Shown: piece by piece, positions 9,013 to 17,764 of the stretch
How the letters are laid out: the number at the start of each line of letters is the position of its first letter
Position numbering within the stretch: the stretch's first letter is position 1
Assembly (NCBI GenBank): GCA_014729315.1
Contig: WJKD01000448.1
Coordinates: 1 to 25,893 of the forward strand
Direction of reading: 5' to 3'
Origin: Promethearchaeota archaeon
GTDB taxonomy: Archaea > Asgardarchaeota > Lokiarchaeia > Sigynarchaeales > SOKP01
DNA: 25,893 nucleotides
Program-made: the position numbers and the translations under genes
The notes under the pieces: model-generated
Databases searched by the model: none
What the model was told of the DNA's origin: nothing
Seen by the model: the letters and a program-made list of their open reading frames with translations, nothing else

Positions 9013-10089
9013 TTGAATATTCCATTTCTTGAATATGTAACAATTATGAAAACAACTTTAAAGTCTATCTCTTTATTTAACAAAAAAAAAGAGAATAACA
9101 ACGATAAAAATAATCCAACGTATTATTTGGACTTACAGCAAAGTGAGATAGAAGTGGTTACTTCATCAACCAGCACTATGAACGATACGAAAATACCTAA
9201 AAGCTCAGAATCATTTCCTTTATACTATCGGGGAAGTATTCTAAGGTTCAATTTTAAACTTGTTTTTAAGAATTTATTACCTGAAGGAAGTTCAGTTGCT
9301 ATTTTTTCAGCACAGAGCACTACAAAATCATTCAATAGTGAAGAAAGAATTCCATTGTTACAAAAAATTGGTACATGGATCAAAACAAGAACAAAAAATC
9401 TTTGGTTGACCTTAATATTACAAAAACCTACTCAATTTAATTTAAACGAATTTTCAACTATTCAACACCATACTATTGATGAAGATTTTGATGAATCGGA
9501 AAGTGACGCTTTACAACCGATATCTAGCACAATGAAGTCAACAGAAAGAGAGGATATTGACCTTAGTAAACAGATTATTGAAGATGATTTTAATATATAT
9601 AGATATAAATCATTTTTTACAAACGAAGATATAACAAGTTATAAGTTTTCTATGAATTTGGACAGCAAAGGTTTTAATGTTGTAATACCTTCTTCTGAAG
9701 CGATTTGGATTTCTCTTAAACCTTTAAACGGAAGCTGTGAGCCATTAGCCTTAAAAATACCTGAAATTTGTCTTAAAAATATGATCTATATAATTGCACA
9801 ACCAGCATATTTACGATTACATGGTAAAAATACAATCATCCGAAAAGTATTTAAGTTTAGTAGGAATGATAATGCACTCATAAATATATATCATGATGTT
9901 AATACAAAGTTACCAAATACTTCTGTAAAAAAAATGAATGAAGATTCTATCGAAATCAAAGTTAATTTGAAATCATTAAAGAAATCTAAACAAGTTTTTT
10001 CTAAATCAAAAATAGCTTATTTACGATTTTTTGATACAATAAGTAGTAAAAAACTAAGTGCCATAATTCCAATTGTTCTTGATAATTAA
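9013..10089 (+). CDS. Unrecognised 358-aa protein
   Basis: No known family is recognised. The N-terminal 60 residues are polar and low-complexity (Lys/Asn/Ser-rich), with an A9 run at 9082-9090. Residues 65-100 and 205-358 look beta-rich, with alternating hydrophobic residues, and a short acidic stretch lies at about 154-164. There is no signal peptide or membrane helix. The start is uncertain: TTG at 9013 gives 358 residues and ATG at 9046 gives 347, neither with a good ribosome site. It sits between the last CHAT protease and the motor genes. An adaptor between them, or a protease substrate, are possibilities from position only. Confidence 0.6.
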   Translation: MNIPFLEYVTIMKTTLKSISLFNKKKENNNDKNNPTYYLDLQQSEIEVVTSSTSTMNDTKIPKSSESFPLYYRGSILRFNFKLVFKNLLPEGSSVAIFSAQSTTKSFNSEERIPLLQKIGTWIKTRTKNLWLTLILQKPTQFNLNEFSTIQHHTIDEDFDESESDALQPISSTMKSTEREDIDLSKQIIEDDFNIYRYKSFFTNEDITSYKFSMNLDSKGFNVVIPSSEAIWISLKPLNGSCEPLALKIPEICLKNMIYIIAQPAYLRLHGKNTIIRKVFKFSRNDNALINIYHDVNTKLPNTSVKKMNEDSIEIKVNLKSLKKSKQVFSKSKIAYLRFFDTISSKKLSAIIPIVLDN

Positions 10090-10127
10090 CAGAAATTGTA
10101 AGCTGTAAAAAATTTTAAATTAAATAT

Positions 10128-10132
10128 AGGAG
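10128..10132 (+). promoter_or_regulatory. Ribosome binding site that fixes a TTG start
   Basis: AGGAG lies 8 bases before TTG 10141. The nearby ATG at 10134 is too close to it and opens a frame that stops after ten codons, so TTG is the start of the motor gene. Confidence 0.65.
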
Positions 10133-10140
10133 TATGAAAA

Positions 10141-11721
10141 TTGGATATCATACTAAAATTATTTAAATTTATCTTTGTTGGACATAGCGTAGTTGCAATA
10201 ACTATCAATAGTGTTATCATTGCTGTTAGCATTGGTATTTTATTTTGGATTATAATTCAATTGTACAATATCCGAGGTGCATTTAGAAAATTCTCCAAAT
10301 TTAAACGTGATTTTCAAAAATTAGATGAAAAGGAAAAAACAAAAGAAAAAATTGATGAGTTTATTAAAAATAAGAAATATAGACATCCCTGGCTACTGAA
10401 AAAAATAGATACTGTAAAAAAATTAAAGGATGATACAAATGCCACGATTGATGCTATTGATAATATTGATTCAAATTTACGTTGGATTACCTACGGAATT
10501 TTAAGATATCCAACGAGCAGTTTGATAATTTTAGGATTATTAGGGACAATTGCTGGTTTGCAAAAAGCAATTTATAGCTTCTTACCTGCTATTCGAACGG
10601 GGAAATTGCTTAACTTGGAAGCAGTTAGAAATGTAATGCTTGGCACACTGGAAGGAATGCAAACAGCGTTTTCTACTACATTGGCAGGTTTATTCTGTTC
10701 AATTATCCTTGGCTTTATTATTTCTTTAGGAATCAAAGGCTATTTTGATCGCTACATTACAGCAGCTAAAAGCTTTTTAGTAGAAACCTTAATTCCTCTT
10801 TATTCTGTATTGGAAGCCTCAAATTTACAAACTCTAACAGACCAAACAAAAGAATTAAAAACTGCTGTTGCTGATTTAGCTGAACAAAGTAATACCTTGT
10901 TTCAACCGATCGTTGAGTCAGCAAACAGTTTAAATAGTGGGATAAATAAAATATTTGCGGCAGCACAAACCTATGTGAAGGTAACTGATAGTATTGAAAA
11001 ACTAAATTCAAATTTAGAAGGGAATTTAGATATATTATCTAATTCTCTAAAAGGAGTTATGACAAGTATTGATAAATACAGCAGTCTTCAGACAGATATT
11101 GAAAACACTCTCAAAGAAATTGCTAGTGTACCCCAGCAGTTCAAGGAATATATCAATAGCTTGAATACTGAATTCAAAAATCAGCAAGATATTCTTTATG
11201 AGCAGCATAATAAAATTGTAAAAGAACAATTGGACGCATTAATTGAAGCTACGGATTCAATGTCGAAACGAATGGAGACATTTCAGGAAGAGGCTGATAA
11301 AACAAAAGAAGCATTAAAAGATGCAGCAGAAAAAGGTGTTGGAGATTTAATGACGGAAGTAGAAAAAGTCATAAAACAAGTAGGTTCAACATCAACAAAG
11401 ATAGTAGATGCAAATAAAAGTTTGGATATAACTTTAGCAAATGTACAAAAAAGCCAAAAAGAGCATGCAGATCAATATCTAAACGCATACAAAAAACAAT
11501 ATGAATCGATTCAATCCAGTTTAAATGAATTCTTTGATAACTTTAAACAAGATCAAGTATTTAGGAATAAACAGGTTATTGATGCTGTGTCTTCATGGGC
11601 TACCTACAATCAATTTTTGTCAAAGCTGTTGAAGGATATGGATAGTTTGCCAACAAAGATAGCGAAAGCGGTTAGAGAAGGGAATGGTCGATCAACGAAA
11701 ACTAAATTGATCAAGGAGTAA
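10141..11721 (+). CDS. ZorA-like MotA/TolQ/ExbB-family motor subunit
   Basis: A 526-residue inner-membrane protein. Hydrophobic helices lie at about 15-42, 120-145 and 174-198. The second contains LGLLGTIAGL (131-140), and before the third is GMQTAFSTTLAG (172-183), both signature stretches of the MotA/TolQ/ExbB proton-channel family. The remaining ~320 residues form a long, almost purely helical, probably coiled-coil cytoplasmic tail. A MotA-like channel with a long tail is the hallmark of ZorA of the Zorya anti-phage system; flagellar MotA lacks it. The next gene is the matching MotB/ZorB-like partner, 5 bp away. The start is TTG with AGGAG 8 bases upstream. Family membership is strong; calling it ZorA rather than another tailed MotA-like protein is tentative. 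Confidence 0.8.
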   Translation: MDIILKLFKFIFVGHSVVAITINSVIIAVSIGILFWIIIQLYNIRGAFRKFSKFKRDFQKLDEKEKTKEKIDEFIKNKKYRHPWLLKKIDTVKKLKDDTNATIDAIDNIDSNLRWITYGILRYPTSSLIILGLLGTIAGLQKAIYSFLPAIRTGKLLNLEAVRNVMLGTLEGMQTAFSTTLAGLFCSIILGFIISLGIKGYFDRYITAAKSFLVETLIPLYSVLEASNLQTLTDQTKELKTAVADLAEQSNTLFQPIVESANSLNSGINKIFAAAQTYVKVTDSIEKLNSNLEGNLDILSNSLKGVMTSIDKYSSLQTDIENTLKEIASVPQQFKEYINSLNTEFKNQQDILYEQHNKIVKEQLDALIEATDSMSKRMETFQEEADKTKEALKDAAEKGVGDLMTEVEKVIKQVGSTSTKIVDANKSLDITLANVQKSQKEHADQYLNAYKKQYESIQSSLNEFFDNFKQDQVFRNKQVIDAVSSWATYNQFLSKLLKDMDSLPTKIAKAVREGNGRSTKTKLIKE

Positions 11722-11726
11722 AAAAT

Positions 11727-12557
11727 ATGTTAAAACACAATCCTGATGAAGAAGAATTTAATATTTGGCCTACCTATTCTGATGTTGCTTTTGCTATTGT
11801 GTTGATTTTAGTATTTATTTTATTAGGTCAGTTTGTTGTTACTTTAAAAACATTAGAAATAGATAAAATTGAAAAAGAGCAACAATTGCTTAGTAACAGA
11901 TTAAAATCAACATTCCCAAATCAATATGGTAAATCCATTCAAGATATACGTCAACCACAGTTGCAAAAAATTATGTTTTCTGATCGAATTTTATTTGACT
12001 CTGGAAGTGATATTATACAGCATAGAGGGCGAGCAGTTTTAAGAAATATTGCAAATATTCTAAGTGACTTAAAAAAACCTATATATCAAATTACAGAAGA
12101 AACAGTAAGTAATCTACAAGTTCAGAAATTTCCAGATGATCTGATTAAAAAAGTCGAAAAACTAAGTGGTATTAAAGGTAACAATGAAAAAGAGTTTTTA
12201 AAAAATATAAACAATTCTGAAATAGGGATGCAGATACCTGTAAATTATAAATCAATGATTTTAAAATATTCGAAATGTATGCCTAGCTGTTTTGATGAAA
12301 TTCACATTAGAGGTCACACAGACAATATTCCTATTCATAATAATAAGTTTGCATCGAATTGGGAATTATCATCTGCTAGAGCAACATCAGTTGTACGTTT
12401 CTTTGATGAGGTATGCGGATTACGTCCTGAAAATGGATTATTAATTTCAGCTCAAGGATATTCTGAATTCGATCCGATTGCAAGTAACTCTAATTACACA
12501 GGACGATCATTAAACCGTCGAATTGAAATCGTAATCAAATATCCTTTACCATTTTAG
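11727..12557 (+). CDS. ZorB-like MotB/OmpA-family motor subunit
   Basis: A 276-residue protein with a short cytoplasmic N-terminus, one membrane helix (about 20-42) and a periplasmic OmpA-type domain. Asp19 in YSDVAF sits at the mouth of the helix, where MotB and ZorB have the essential ion-carrying Asp. The OmpA/MotB peptidoglycan-binding domain shows LFDSGS (89-94), IRGHTDN (194-200), NWELSSARA (211-219) and RSLNRRIEI (260-268), covering the usual wall-contact Asp and Arg residues. A ribosome site AAGGAG (11713-11718) overlaps the end of the upstream subunit gene, so translation of the two is probably coupled, as expected for fixed-ratio partners. The pair would form an ion-driven, wall-anchored stator-like complex in the inner membrane. 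Confidence 0.85.
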   Translation: MLKHNPDEEEFNIWPTYSDVAFAIVLILVFILLGQFVVTLKTLEIDKIEKEQQLLSNRLKSTFPNQYGKSIQDIRQPQLQKIMFSDRILFDSGSDIIQHRGRAVLRNIANILSDLKKPIYQITEETVSNLQVQKFPDDLIKKVEKLSGIKGNNEKEFLKNINNSEIGMQIPVNYKSMILKYSKCMPSCFDEIHIRGHTDNIPIHNNKFASNWELSSARATSVVRFFDEVCGLRPENGLLISAQGYSEFDPIASNSNYTGRSLNRRIEIVIKYPLPF

Positions 12558-12571
12558 TATAGTGTAACTTC

Positions 12572-15500
12572 ATGAATATTAAATTGATAAATAGACTTAA
12601 ATTATTTCGAAGCTACCAAATAGTAGATAATATCGGGGTAATATTTTCAGGGAAATATAAAGATATTATTAAACTTACAGAAGATACTTTTAGAGACTTA
12701 GAATTTACCCAAATACCTAAAAGCGTTCTTAAAGAATTAAGAAAAATAAGATGTTATTGTATTGGTGAAGAAAATTTTGTAAATGTTCTCAATTTTATTA
12801 TTGAAGAAAAAAATACAACTAAATATAAGGATCTAATCCTGGAGCATACATATTCTCCAAAATCGTTAAAAGAAGCCTTGTCTATAATACGACATGAAAA
12901 AAAGTGCGAGATTCGTGATCCATTAATATTAAAGATATCTAGAATACTCTACACATTGGAAAAATACTTGGCTGATGCCAAAAAAGAGAACTTTATAAAT
13001 AAGAACCAAATTTTCGAAAACGTATTAATTTATTTATCGGATAATCTCCCTAACAGAGGATTACTATTATTTGTAAATGAGTTGAGTAAATTGAGTTATA
13101 ATCCTATTGATTATATTTATAAATTTGAAAAAACATTAAATAGAATTTATGATGAATTTTGTCGACCCCTTAAGTCTTTAAAATCAAAAAAAAATCAATT
13201 GCTAATAAAGCAAAACAAAAAGAAACTGCTGAAACTTTGGCATGATTCAAACCTTAATTTGGATGAAATCCTTAAAAGGGAACTTGTTAAATTAATTTTA
13301 GATGATGGTGATACAGATATATATTGGATTCAATATTGTATCCCATATTTGTCTGATAAAGAATTAAGTACCAATATTTCTAATCAATATTTAAAAACTC
13401 TACAAAAATTTGCCAAAGCTGAATTTGAAGATTTAGAGGTTCAACAAAATTCATTTGAGTCTATAGAAAAATATACATTAAAATCTATTATCAATACACA
13501 ACTCGCATTGTTAAATCAAGATAAGTTCGCATGGGCTTTTCTAAATATTGCAAGACTAGCTATTTCAAGAGATCAGCAGGACAAATTTGCTGAAATTCAA
13601 GCGGATAAAACAAGCATTGATAACTTTTTTGATTGGAGTGATGAATATCTCGATTGGAATATTGAGCAAGCTGTAAACGCAGGTGTTCCACTAACTGAAA
13701 TAGATCTTTATATCGCTGCGTATGCTCAATGTTTAAAGAAAAATTACCAAAAGGTTATTGAATTACTAGCAAATTATGATAGTATCACCGAAGAAAAATT
13801 AATTGTCAAATGTAAACTTTTATTAGCTAAAGCTCATGGGCAATTATGGTTAATTAATGAAAAACATGGTGATGGTGAACAAGCAATTAAGATCATTTTG
13901 GAAATTAAATCAGATAGCCAAACGAAAAACTTATTAACTGATAGTGATGGTTTTTTGTTATGTCAATTGTTGATCAAAATTGGAAAAATAGATGATGCAA
14001 AGCAAGAATTTAGGGACATTAATCTCTCATTTGTGAGAGAAGCAAAGGAAAAGATTGCTCAACTTGCTTGGCAATTAGAAACGTTTGATAAGCTCGAAGT
14101 TTTTCTCGATAGTGAACTAAATAAAACACCAGATTCCATTAGTCTACTATCACTACAATGTGCATTAAATAGATCTTTTAAAAACAAATTCAAAGAGGCT
14201 AATTCAATAATTGAACAGATTAGAAAATTACAACCGACTCATCCCTGGATATATATTAAAGACTGTATGGCTTTTTTGGATCAGAATGAAATTGAACAAT
14301 GTAAAGAAAAAATGAATAAAATTCCTGATGATACCTTCTGGCAAGAAGAAATTATAATATTGAAGAGTAGAATTGAATTACAAAAAGGTGAATATTCAAA
14401 AGCAGCCAGAACTATAACTAAAATAAAATTAAAGGATAGAATTGACTATCAATATTGGAATGCAGTTATTAATGTACATCAGAACAAGTTAACACTAGCA
14501 TTAACTAAATTAGATAAGATACAGCAGGATGAGTTTTTCAATGATCCTGTGGCACTATTTAGGGGAAAATTGTATTTAGCTAAAGGTGATTTTGGCAAAG
14601 CGCTAAATATTTTTATGAATTTACCATCGAACCTTGAAATAAATCTTTTAAAAGCATGGTGTTTTTTTAAATTAACTGATTATAATAGAGCACTTGAATT
14701 GTTAAAAGATAATAAAACATCGGAAGGCCAATACTTGAAAGCTGAGATATATTATTTGACTGGAAAAAGAGATGATGCCTATATAAATTTTAAAAGTTTT
14801 ATAAGTGAAACAAGTGCTGATGATCTATATCTTTCTCAAGCTGTTGAGCGCTTTACAAAATTAGTTATTGAAAAAGAAAAAATTCAAGATGTTGAATGGC
14901 TATTAACAGAAAAACGTTTCCTGAAAGTTATTCCCAATAGACATTTGGCTCATTTATATGCAATTCGTAAAGATTGGAAAATGGTTGTTGAACACTTAAC
15001 AGATCAGAAGGATGAAAGGTATAAAAATAATCTATTATATGCATATAACCAGATTTTATTCAATTCTATTAAAAATAAAGAATGGGCTGTAGCGAACAAT
15101 ATTATTGAGAAATTAAATCAATTAAATATCCAAGTTGATGATTACAAACAATATCTTCTTCGATCGGAATTACTTGATAATATTCAAAAAATGGAGCAAA
15201 AATTAGATTATAGAAAATTTGAGGTAGTAGGGGATGAAAACATACAAATTGCCATTGGTATTCATAAATTCATTAATGGGAAAATAAAATTTGATAAAAT
15301 TTTAAGCCAATTAGATAAATGGGCGAAAAATAACAAAAATAATCCTCAAGCTAATCTATTAATGTTAATCATGCACTTAATTGACAATAATAAAGAAAAA
15401 GTTATAGAGTATGCTAATATATTAGAAACAATGCTCGATCAAATTGAATATGAAAATGACAAATTAATTTGTCAGTCATTCATAGCTTTTGGGTTAGACA

Positions 15501-15775
15501 ATAAACCAATACCAATTGATAGTATTTTGCAGATATTTGCTTCACTCAACCAAAATTTACCAATATCAGCGGAAAGCTTTTGGAATAGATTAGTAATTTG
15601 TTTAGCTAAGCAAAATATCGAAAAAGCTGTCGAAACAGTGGATAGTATTAAAATGAAAGTTGCATTAGAACAGGATAATATTGCATTAGTTTATGCACAA
15701 AGCGCTCTTAAAAACCTTGAAAAAGGTCAAGAAAAAATGGCAATTCATGATCTAGAAAAAATAATAGGAGATTAA
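12572..15775 (+). CDS. Large TPR-like repeat protein (1067 aa)
   Basis: An almost entirely helical protein of 1067 residues. From about residue 375 to 770 it has repeated helix pairs with TPR-like spacing and residues, for example DLYIAAYAQCLKKNYQKVIE at 378-397 and a YLKAEIYYLTGKRDDAYINF stretch. The N-terminal ~370 and C-terminal ~250 residues are helical but unassigned. There is no signal peptide or membrane helix. It lies between the motor subunits and the ClpB-like ATPase, and a ribosome site for the latter overlaps its 3' end. Such proteins are usually scaffolds, so a link between motor and unfoldase is a reasonable but unproven guess. The Zorya proteins ZorC, ZorD and ZorE are not recognised in it. 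Confidence 0.7.
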   Translation: MNIKLINRLKLFRSYQIVDNIGVIFSGKYKDIIKLTEDTFRDLEFTQIPKSVLKELRKIRCYCIGEENFVNVLNFIIEEKNTTKYKDLILEHTYSPKSLKEALSIIRHEKKCEIRDPLILKISRILYTLEKYLADAKKENFINKNQIFENVLIYLSDNLPNRGLLLFVNELSKLSYNPIDYIYKFEKTLNRIYDEFCRPLKSLKSKKNQLLIKQNKKKLLKLWHDSNLNLDEILKRELVKLILDDGDTDIYWIQYCIPYLSDKELSTNISNQYLKTLQKFAKAEFEDLEVQQNSFESIEKYTLKSIINTQLALLNQDKFAWAFLNIARLAISRDQQDKFAEIQADKTSIDNFFDWSDEYLDWNIEQAVNAGVPLTEIDLYIAAYAQCLKKNYQKVIELLANYDSITEEKLIVKCKLLLAKAHGQLWLINEKHGDGEQAIKIILEIKSDSQTKNLLTDSDGFLLCQLLIKIGKIDDAKQEFRDINLSFVREAKEKIAQLAWQLETFDKLEVFLDSELNKTPDSISLLSLQCALNRSFKNKFKEANSIIEQIRKLQPTHPWIYIKDCMAFLDQNEIEQCKEKMNKIPDDTFWQEEIIILKSRIELQKGEYSKAARTITKIKLKDRIDYQYWNAVINVHQNKLTLALTKLDKIQQDEFFNDPVALFRGKLYLAKGDFGKALNIFMNLPSNLEINLLKAWCFFKLTDYNRALELLKDNKTSEGQYLKAEIYYLTGKRDDAYINFKSFISETSADDLYLSQAVERFTKLVIEKEKIQDVEWLLTEKRFLKVIPNRHLAHLYAIRKDWKMVVEHLTDQKDERYKNNLLYAYNQILFNSIKNKEWAVANNIIEKLNQLNIQVDDYKQYLLRSELLDNIQKMEQKLDYRKFEVVGDENIQIAIGIHKFINGKIKFDKILSQLDKWAKNNKNNPQANLLMLIMHLIDNNKEKVIEYANILETMLDQIEYENDKLICQSFIAFGLDNKPIPIDSILQIFASLNQNLPISAESFWNRLVICLAKQNIEKAVETVDSIKMKVALEQDNIALVYAQSALKNLEKGQEKMAIHDLEKIIGD

Positions 15776-15781
15776 AATCAA

Positions 15782-17764
15782 ATGGATATTGTAAAGATAT
15801 TCAATTATTTAGAGATTGATATAGAAGAGTATAAAAAAGCTCTATTAAGTACTATCGTGGAATCAAAATGTGATTCTATATTTCCAGAACACATTTTAGC
15901 TGCATTAATTAAAATCCCTGATAGTTATATTCATCGAAGAATAAAACAACAACGATTAAATCCTAATAATGTTTATAAAGTATTAACTCAGTGTGTTGAA
16001 CAAACGGATAGAAAACTTCCTCCAGTATTTTCAATTGAAGAAGCTTCTCATAATCAAAAACTAAATGATTTGGAACAAAAGCTTAATGAGTGGCTAGCAC
16101 AAAATAAAAAAATTCAAAAAATTAAAGATCGAGATTTTGCTGGTCTTATAGTAAATTTTATTGAGAATGATGTTATCGAAAACCTTATTGAATTTGCTCG
16201 ATTGGATTGGGAAGATCTAGTGAGTAATCTTTCTTGGCCCCCTACTATAGTAGAAAAGTCCATACAAATATGGAGTAAAGAATCCTCGAATTTAATGGTG
16301 GATACTTGTTTTGACAAATCAGGGAAAAAACTTATAAATGCACTAATAGCAGAGGTTGAAGGGCTGGGATTAAAACAATATAGTGCAGAAGCTTTATTTA
16401 TTGCTTTACTAAATTTTGAACCAAGTATTTTGGAACTTGCCATTAGCACGCAGCTGACGAGTAAGGATTCATACATTGTTAGCACTAAAGATTTAGGTTT
16501 AGAATTAAGAAATAGTATACGCAGACCTAGAATAATGAAAAATTTAGGTAATATTTCTCAGGGCAATTGTACTGAAATTCTTATTTCAATATTTAATAAA
16601 GCTTCAGAAATTGCATCGAATGAGGGTAAAACGAAAATTTCAGTTCGTGATGTGGCAGAATCTTTATCCTGGACTGAATCAAAAGGACGATTAGGTAAAT
16701 TACTTAAGGCGTTTGGAGTTGATCTTAATAAAGTATACGATTTTCTGGAAACTTACACAGAGGAACTCGAGGAGGAATTAATATTAGTACCGATCACACA
16801 ACTGGAACAAAAAGTTAAGGAAAAAATTATCGGACAAAATCACGCTGTTGAACGAATTCTGCCTTTAATTAAAAGACTTCGTTTTGGTTATCGCCGACCT
16901 GGCAAGCCAGCTGGGGTGTTTTTGTTTATGGGGCCAAGTGGAACTGGAAAAACTCAAATGGCTAAAGTGCTTGCAGAAATTCTTTATGGTTCAGAAGAAA
17001 ATATGTTAATGCTTGAAATGGGTCAGTTCGGTACAAAAGAGACAAAAAGTATGTTTATCGGAGCAGCACCTGGATATGTCGGCTATGGTGAAGGAAAATT
17101 GACAAATGGATTGCGGGATAATCCTGAGTGCGTAATATTATTCGATGAAGTCGAAAAAGCAGATCCTTTAGTATTAGATGTACTGTTAAGATTTTTAGAT
17201 GAAGGGAAAATTGATGATCCTGCAGGTCCTGTTAGAGATGGAAGCAAATGTTTAATCATTTTAACATCAAACTTTTTTGCTGATAAATTACATGAATTTG
17301 AGGAGCAAATTGAAAGCACAGATAATTCCCAAAAAGAGGAAATGTATAAAAATCTTCGTAATGCGCTTTTAGATGTTGGGAAAAGTGAAGGTCAAAACGA
17401 AAAAGTTCAAAAATTTTTCCGTCCAGAATTTATATTTCGTATTGATGAGATAATTCTCTTTCGGTCGTTTAATCGAGATAATTACAAAAAAATTGCAGAA
17501 TTAGGTCTCGAAAATGAAATTGCATATCTTAAAAAAAATTATGACTACAATGTTTCCTATGACAAAAAAATACTTGACATGATTGCAATTGAAAGTGTGA
17601 AGCGAAGTAACGAAGGAGCTCGAGTAATAAATAGACTGATTAATGTACATGTAGTCAATCCAATAATAGATTTTCTCACAGCTCATCCCAGTGAGGATTT
17701 TGATCATTTAACAGTATCTTATAATAAAAATACAAAATTAATTAACGTGAGTAAAAAGTCATGA
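15782..17764 (+). CDS. ClpB/ClpA-like AAA+ unfoldase with a single ATPase ring
   Basis: A 660-residue protein. Two Clp-repeat N-domain-like segments (about 1-95 and 177-320) are followed by one D2-type ClpA/B AAA+ module (about 335-655). Visible motifs are Walker A GPSGTGKT (384-391), pore loop GYVGYG (431-436), Walker B ILFDE (452-456), Arg finger region FFRPEF (R547) and sensor-2 GAR (612-614). The D1 ring of ClpA/ClpB is missing, so it is shorter than the usual 750-860 residues. No IGF/IGL loop for docking ClpP is seen, which favours a ClpB-like unfoldase or disaggregase that does not feed ClpP. AGGAG at 15766-15770 precedes the ATG, and the gene overlaps the next by 4 bases (ATGA). Its N domains resemble the repeats on the first CHAT protease. 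Confidence 0.88.
   Translation: MDIVKIFNYLEIDIEEYKKALLSTIVESKCDSIFPEHILAALIKIPDSYIHRRIKQQRLNPNNVYKVLTQCVEQTDRKLPPVFSIEEASHNQKLNDLEQKLNEWLAQNKKIQKIKDRDFAGLIVNFIENDVIENLIEFARLDWEDLVSNLSWPPTIVEKSIQIWSKESSNLMVDTCFDKSGKKLINALIAEVEGLGLKQYSAEALFIALLNFEPSILELAISTQLTSKDSYIVSTKDLGLELRNSIRRPRIMKNLGNISQGNCTEILISIFNKASEIASNEGKTKISVRDVAESLSWTESKGRLGKLLKAFGVDLNKVYDFLETYTEELEEELILVPITQLEQKVKEKIIGQNHAVERILPLIKRLRFGYRRPGKPAGVFLFMGPSGTGKTQMAKVLAEILYGSEENMLMLEMGQFGTKETKSMFIGAAPGYVGYGEGKLTNGLRDNPECVILFDEVEKADPLVLDVLLRFLDEGKIDDPAGPVRDGSKCLIILTSNFFADKLHEFEEQIESTDNSQKEEMYKNLRNALLDVGKSEGQNEKVQKFFRPEFIFRIDEIILFRSFNRDNYKKIAELGLENEIAYLKKNYDYNVSYDKKILDMIAIESVKRSNEGARVINRLINVHVVNPIIDFLTAHPSEDFDHLTVSYNKNTKLINVSKKS

Noticed and set aside
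16114..16485. 123-codon open frame on the - strand
   Set aside because: It is antisense to the well-supported ClpB-like gene and shows no family motif.
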